Below are positions 5,930-9,800 of a DNA stretch of 11,723 nt, one piece after another (within the stretch, counting starts at the first letter, position 1; each line of letters starts with the position of its first letter). The position numbers and the translations under genes are program-made. The notes beneath the pieces are model-generated. The model was not told where the DNA came from, searched no databases, and saw nothing but the letters and a program-made list of their open reading frames with translations. This stretch comes from Baffinella frigidus. Its lineage: Eukaryota; Cryptophyceae; Cryptomonadales; Baffinellaceae. The stretch lies in contig MU646462.1 in the NCBI GenBank assembly GCA_026770585.1, positions 490,481 to 502,203 of the forward strand, in the 5' to 3' direction.

Positions 5930-6545
5930 CCTTCCTCCCGCGAACGACGAACCTCTGAAATTTTGGGCACGTCAAAAGTCGACATGGACCAAAAGTGGCC
6001 AGCATCAAAAGTGGCCAGCGTCCACTTTCGTTGCCATCCGTTGAAAAAGGGGAAAGGGGCGTTCCTTCTCCGGCTTGTACCTTGCCCTGTTGCGAGCGCA
6101 GAGCGAATTGTCCTCCGCTCGCGAGCGCCGCATCGAAGGCAGGTCCAGCAGCTCGTTGCCGCTGGCGAAGTCGCGGGCGCGCTTGTCAGCTCAGGAGGCC
6201 CATCGTGGTCGGAAACGCCATCGTGGTCGGAAGCGCCAGAGATGGGGGACCTTCCGCCAGTGGACGGCCATGGCGGCAGCATGTTCATCACCCAGGTAGC
6301 GCTCCGCCCGTTCCCGAGGGTGGGTACGACGCGCGCTGCTGCTGACATGGGCGTGCGGGGGGCGGGCGTCTCTGGCGTCGGCACCCGGCGTGGTGCGGGA
6401 ATGTCAAGATCGATCGATGGGATGGATCCCAAATGTCTACGGTTAGGGTCCAAGTTCAGTGCGAACCTGAAGGTAGCTTAGACGTCTGGGAGGCATGCAC
6501 TGATTGAGAGGCAGCGGGGAGTCTCAGAGAGATCGAATGTGTGCA
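5930..6545. other. GC-rich region between divergent genes
   Basis: Open frames run through this stretch in several frames on both strands, as expected for GC-rich DNA; none gives a recognisable protein. It lies between the start of the minus-strand gene and the first visible exon of the plus-strand gene, so a shared promoter region and 5' exons are possible. An 18-bp tandem repeat (CATCGTGGTCGGAARCGC) is at 6201-6218 and 6219-6236. A short plus-strand ATG exon candidate (MSTVRVQVQCEPE, from 6433, donor GTAGCT) has no support from phase. Confidence 0.4.
6117..6173 (-). pseudogene. Possible degraded copy of RMDN-like exon a
   Basis: On the minus strand CGCGACTTCGCC..GAGCTGC..TTCGATGCGGCGCTCGCGA resembles exon a (CGCGGTTCGCGG..AAGCTGC..TTCGACGAGGCGCTCGCGA) with a gap in the middle. 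This fits the pattern of partial exon copies in the window, but the match is loose and GC-rich sequence can mislead. Confidence 0.3.
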
Positions 6546-6654
6546 GCCCTAGCCCTGAACCATGAACCCTGAACCCTGAGCCCAAAACGAGGCAGCTGGT
6601 TTAGAAACGCTCAAACCCCTGAACCCTAAATGATGCATCCTAAACCAGCGCATC

Positions 6655-6678
6655 GTTGAACCCCCAACCCCCCAACCC

Positions 6679-6710
<32 letters not shown>

Positions 6711-6762
6711 ACCCAAAACCTAAACCCTCAAACCCTCAACCCTCAACCCTCAACCCTAAAAA
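6655..6762. repeat. Telomere-like heptad array (CCCTCAA/CCCCAAC)n
   Basis: Repeated CCCTCAA units with CCCCCAA and CCCAAAA variants; a shorter group (CCCTGAA) is at 6546-6575. The C-rich strand is the sense strand of the plus gene, and the array ends at AAAAACCAG, the likely acceptor of exon 0. Confidence 0.9.
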
Positions 6763-6766
6763 CCAG

Positions 6767-6825
6767 CGTGCGCAAGTCAGCGGACAGAAGGTGCAGAAGA
6801 CAGTCAAACTGCCCCGGATCGACGG
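6767..6825 (+). CDS. DUF4200 gene, exon 0
   Basis: Acceptor CCAG (6763-6766) and donor GTACTA (from 6826). It reads QVSGQKVQKTVKLPRIDG when joined to exon 1, with the last Gly codon split as GG|G (phase 2), which matches the phase of exon 1. The KLP motif fits the N-terminal region of CFAP73/CCDC42 proteins. A second acceptor (GTCAG, exon from 6781) is possible. The donor abuts TAGCTCT, the terminus of family A. A partial copy of this exon at 7286-7459 is split by a family E element. Confidence 0.5.
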
Positions 6826-9800
6826 GTACTAGCTCTCTCTGTCTCTGTCTCTCCTTCCCTCCCTCCCTCTCTCTCTCTCTCTCTCTCTGACTCCCTCTCT
6901 CTAGCTCTCTCTCTCCCCCTCTCTCATGTTGACAGACCTCTCTCAAGTTGACTCGCAGACGGGTACCACTAGCCCTCCGAAGATCTATTTGGCCAACCAG
7001 TTTGGCGACTGCCGGGCTCTTTTTCATCCGAAAGTTGACAGATTTGTACCACGAAACCCAGCATGTCAACTTGAGAGAAGTCTCTCAACCCGAGTGAGGC
7101 AGAGCCAGGGGGCACTAACCCTCCGAGGTGGCGCAAATAGTGATCTGGAACATAAATCCTAAAGTTGATTTTGCACCAAGATTGCGACTTCTTAAGTTGT
7201 AGAGACCCCAGATCTGGGGTCCCTGCAAGGTAATGGCTCAAACTCCAGACCGCAATTTGAGCCTCCTCCCAGGGCTGGTGGGGGACCGTCAAGCTGCCCC
7301 GGATCTCTCATAGGGAAACGGTTTTAATTTAAAACCATTGGATCAAACGAAAATTACTGCACGAATGCTTTAATATTACTAGCAAAAATCATTGTGTAGT
7401 AAATTTCATTGCCGGAGAGTTTTAAATTAAAACTGTTTTCCTGTGAGATCGACGGGTACCCTCCGAAGTGGATCAAATGGGATCAAATATTTGATGTTCG
7501 AGCTCTTGCGTCAAAAAGGTTTTAAAACTCTCGCAACAAGTGTTTTGCACCGAGAATGGCACTTGCCGGCTTTGTTTTATCAGCGGGTCGAATTCGAACC
7601 GCTGCCCCAAGGAAATGGCTCAAGCTCCAGCCTCGATTTGAACCACGTCAGAGGGCTTGTGGTACTAGCTCTTTCTCTCAGTCTTGTTGACAGACTTCTC
7701 TCAAGTTGACACGCAGGGTTTCGTGGTACAAATCCGTCAACTTTGGGGCGGAAAACATCCCGGCCTCCCCAAATGTCAACAAATCTGACTGAGACAGAGC
7801 TAGAGGTACGCCCTCCCTACTCAAACCCTAAGCCTTATACCCAAAACCATGAACCTCACGCCCAAACTTATGAACCCTACGCCCAACCCCACGCACCCCA
7901 ATCTCATATGGAAACACTTTTGATTTATAAACTTGGTTCAATGAAATTTACTATACATAACGATCTTGATTAGTGATACTAAAGAAAATGTGTAGTAATT
8001 TTGATTGAATCCAAGATAATAAATTGAAAGTGTTTCCACATGAAATTCTCAACCCTCACACCCGATCTCATATGAAAACGGTTTTAATTTAAAACTTCTG
8101 GGCAATGAAATTTAATACACAGCATGATCTTTATTAGTAATATTAAAGCATTCGTGTAGTAATTTTCATTGAATCCTAAGGGTTTAAATTAAAACCGTTT
8201 TCATGTGAGATCTGTCCGCGGTCTTGCCCAATAACAAACGCTGCTTTCCCTCTGTTTCCTCTCAATAAAAAACGCTGCTTTCCCTAAACCCTAAACCCTA
8301 AACCCTACCCCCTCTGCAGGGCGAAAGGGGTGGAAGCAGCGACCCAAAGCTTGCAGAGCACAGAGCTACTCCTCGCCCTCAACCCTGAACCATAAACCCT
8401 ACGCCCTAAACCCTAAACCCTCAACCCTCAACCATAATCCATAAACCATAAACCCTCCGCCCTAAACCCTACACCCTGAACCCCAACCCTCTCTGGCAGG
8501 GCGAAAGGGGTGGAGGCAGTCACCCAAAGCTCCCAGAGCACAGAGCTGCTCCTCGCAAACAAGGAAATGGCGGCCGTGCAGGAGAAACTTGAGGCGAAAA
8601 AGGTTCCGAGAAACCCTAAACCCTCTTGAACCCTAAACCCTCTTGAACCCTACACCCTCTTGAACCCTAAACCCTAAATCCCCAACCCCTCATAAACCCT
8701 AAATCCTAAGCCCTAAGCCCTAAGCCCTAAACCCTACGCCCTAAGCCCTACGCCCTAACCCCTAACCCCTAACCCCTAAACCCTAAGCCCGGAAATCCCC
8801 TTCAACCCTAAACACTAAATGCTGTCTGCCGTCGCCCACACAGTATACCAAGTTCCCCCAAAATTGACAAGTTTGTGGAGAGTTCGCTGCGCTTCTAGGT
8901 TGTAGGGTGTAGGGTTCAAGGCTCAGGGCTCAGGGTTTAGGGTTCAGGGTTTAGCAGAGCAGGGAGGTTGCTACCGTGCAGGGAAAACTGGAGGCGAAAA
9001 AGTTCCGAAACCCTGAACTCTGAACCCTCGTGCACCGTAAATCCCAAACACAAACCCCAAACCCGAATCCCAAAATACCCTCGTGCACCCTAAATCCCAA
9101 ACACAAACCCCAAACCCGAATCCCGAAACCACAAACCCGAACCCCGAACCCCTAAACTCCAAACCCGAAACCCGAACTCCTAAACCGTTTACGCCAACTA
9201 TTTCAGTTGGACTCTAACGAGCGGATGGCAAAGTGCAAGGCGAAGGAGGAGCTCTTCAGCCCTAGTCCCTCTTCAACACTCACCCCTAGATCACCCCTAG
9301 ATCCCTAAACCCTGGACCCCAAACATGTAAACCCTACACCCTCTTACACCCTCAACCCTACACCCCGAAACCATAATCCCGAAACCCGAATCCCAGACCT
9401 ATAGATACGTTAGATTTAATGAATACTTCTGGTGGAGTTCGACGAACGGATGGTAAAATGCAAAGAAAAGGAGGCACCACACCTCCTCGCAGCCCTTACA
9501 CGTTCCCCTCCAACGAAAGTTACCCCAAAAATACTATACTAGTACGACCCACCCGTGTGGTAATTTTCGTTGCGGCGGAAACCGACTCCCCCCCCCCCGT
9601 TTCCGAAACCCGAAACCCTAACACCGGTGACCCTAAAACCGGAATTAGGTTCTATCCCGAAACTATAAATACATTTAAATTTAGTGTTGAACATTTCAGG
9701 TGGAGTTCAACGAGCGGATGGCGAAATGCAAGGAGAAGGAAGAGCTCCTGGGGATGCGCGTCTCGAAGCTGAAAGCCGAGGAGGCCAAGTTCCAGCTCTT

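Noticed and set aside
6433-6472. First coding exon of the DUF4200 gene (MSTVRVQVQCEPE)
   Set aside because: An ATG and a GTAGCT donor exist, but the phase does not match the acceptor of exon 0 and there is no family similarity.
5588-6481. 297-codon plus-strand open frame, and a 200-codon minus-strand frame over 5851-6453
   Set aside because: The region is GC-rich and several frames are open at once. Neither translation shows a recognisable domain or the codon pattern of the real exons. Exons a and b use a different minus-strand frame.
8282-9185. A true chromosome end
   Set aside because: The heptads are short, degenerate, in both orientations and surround in-phase exons, so they are interstitial.
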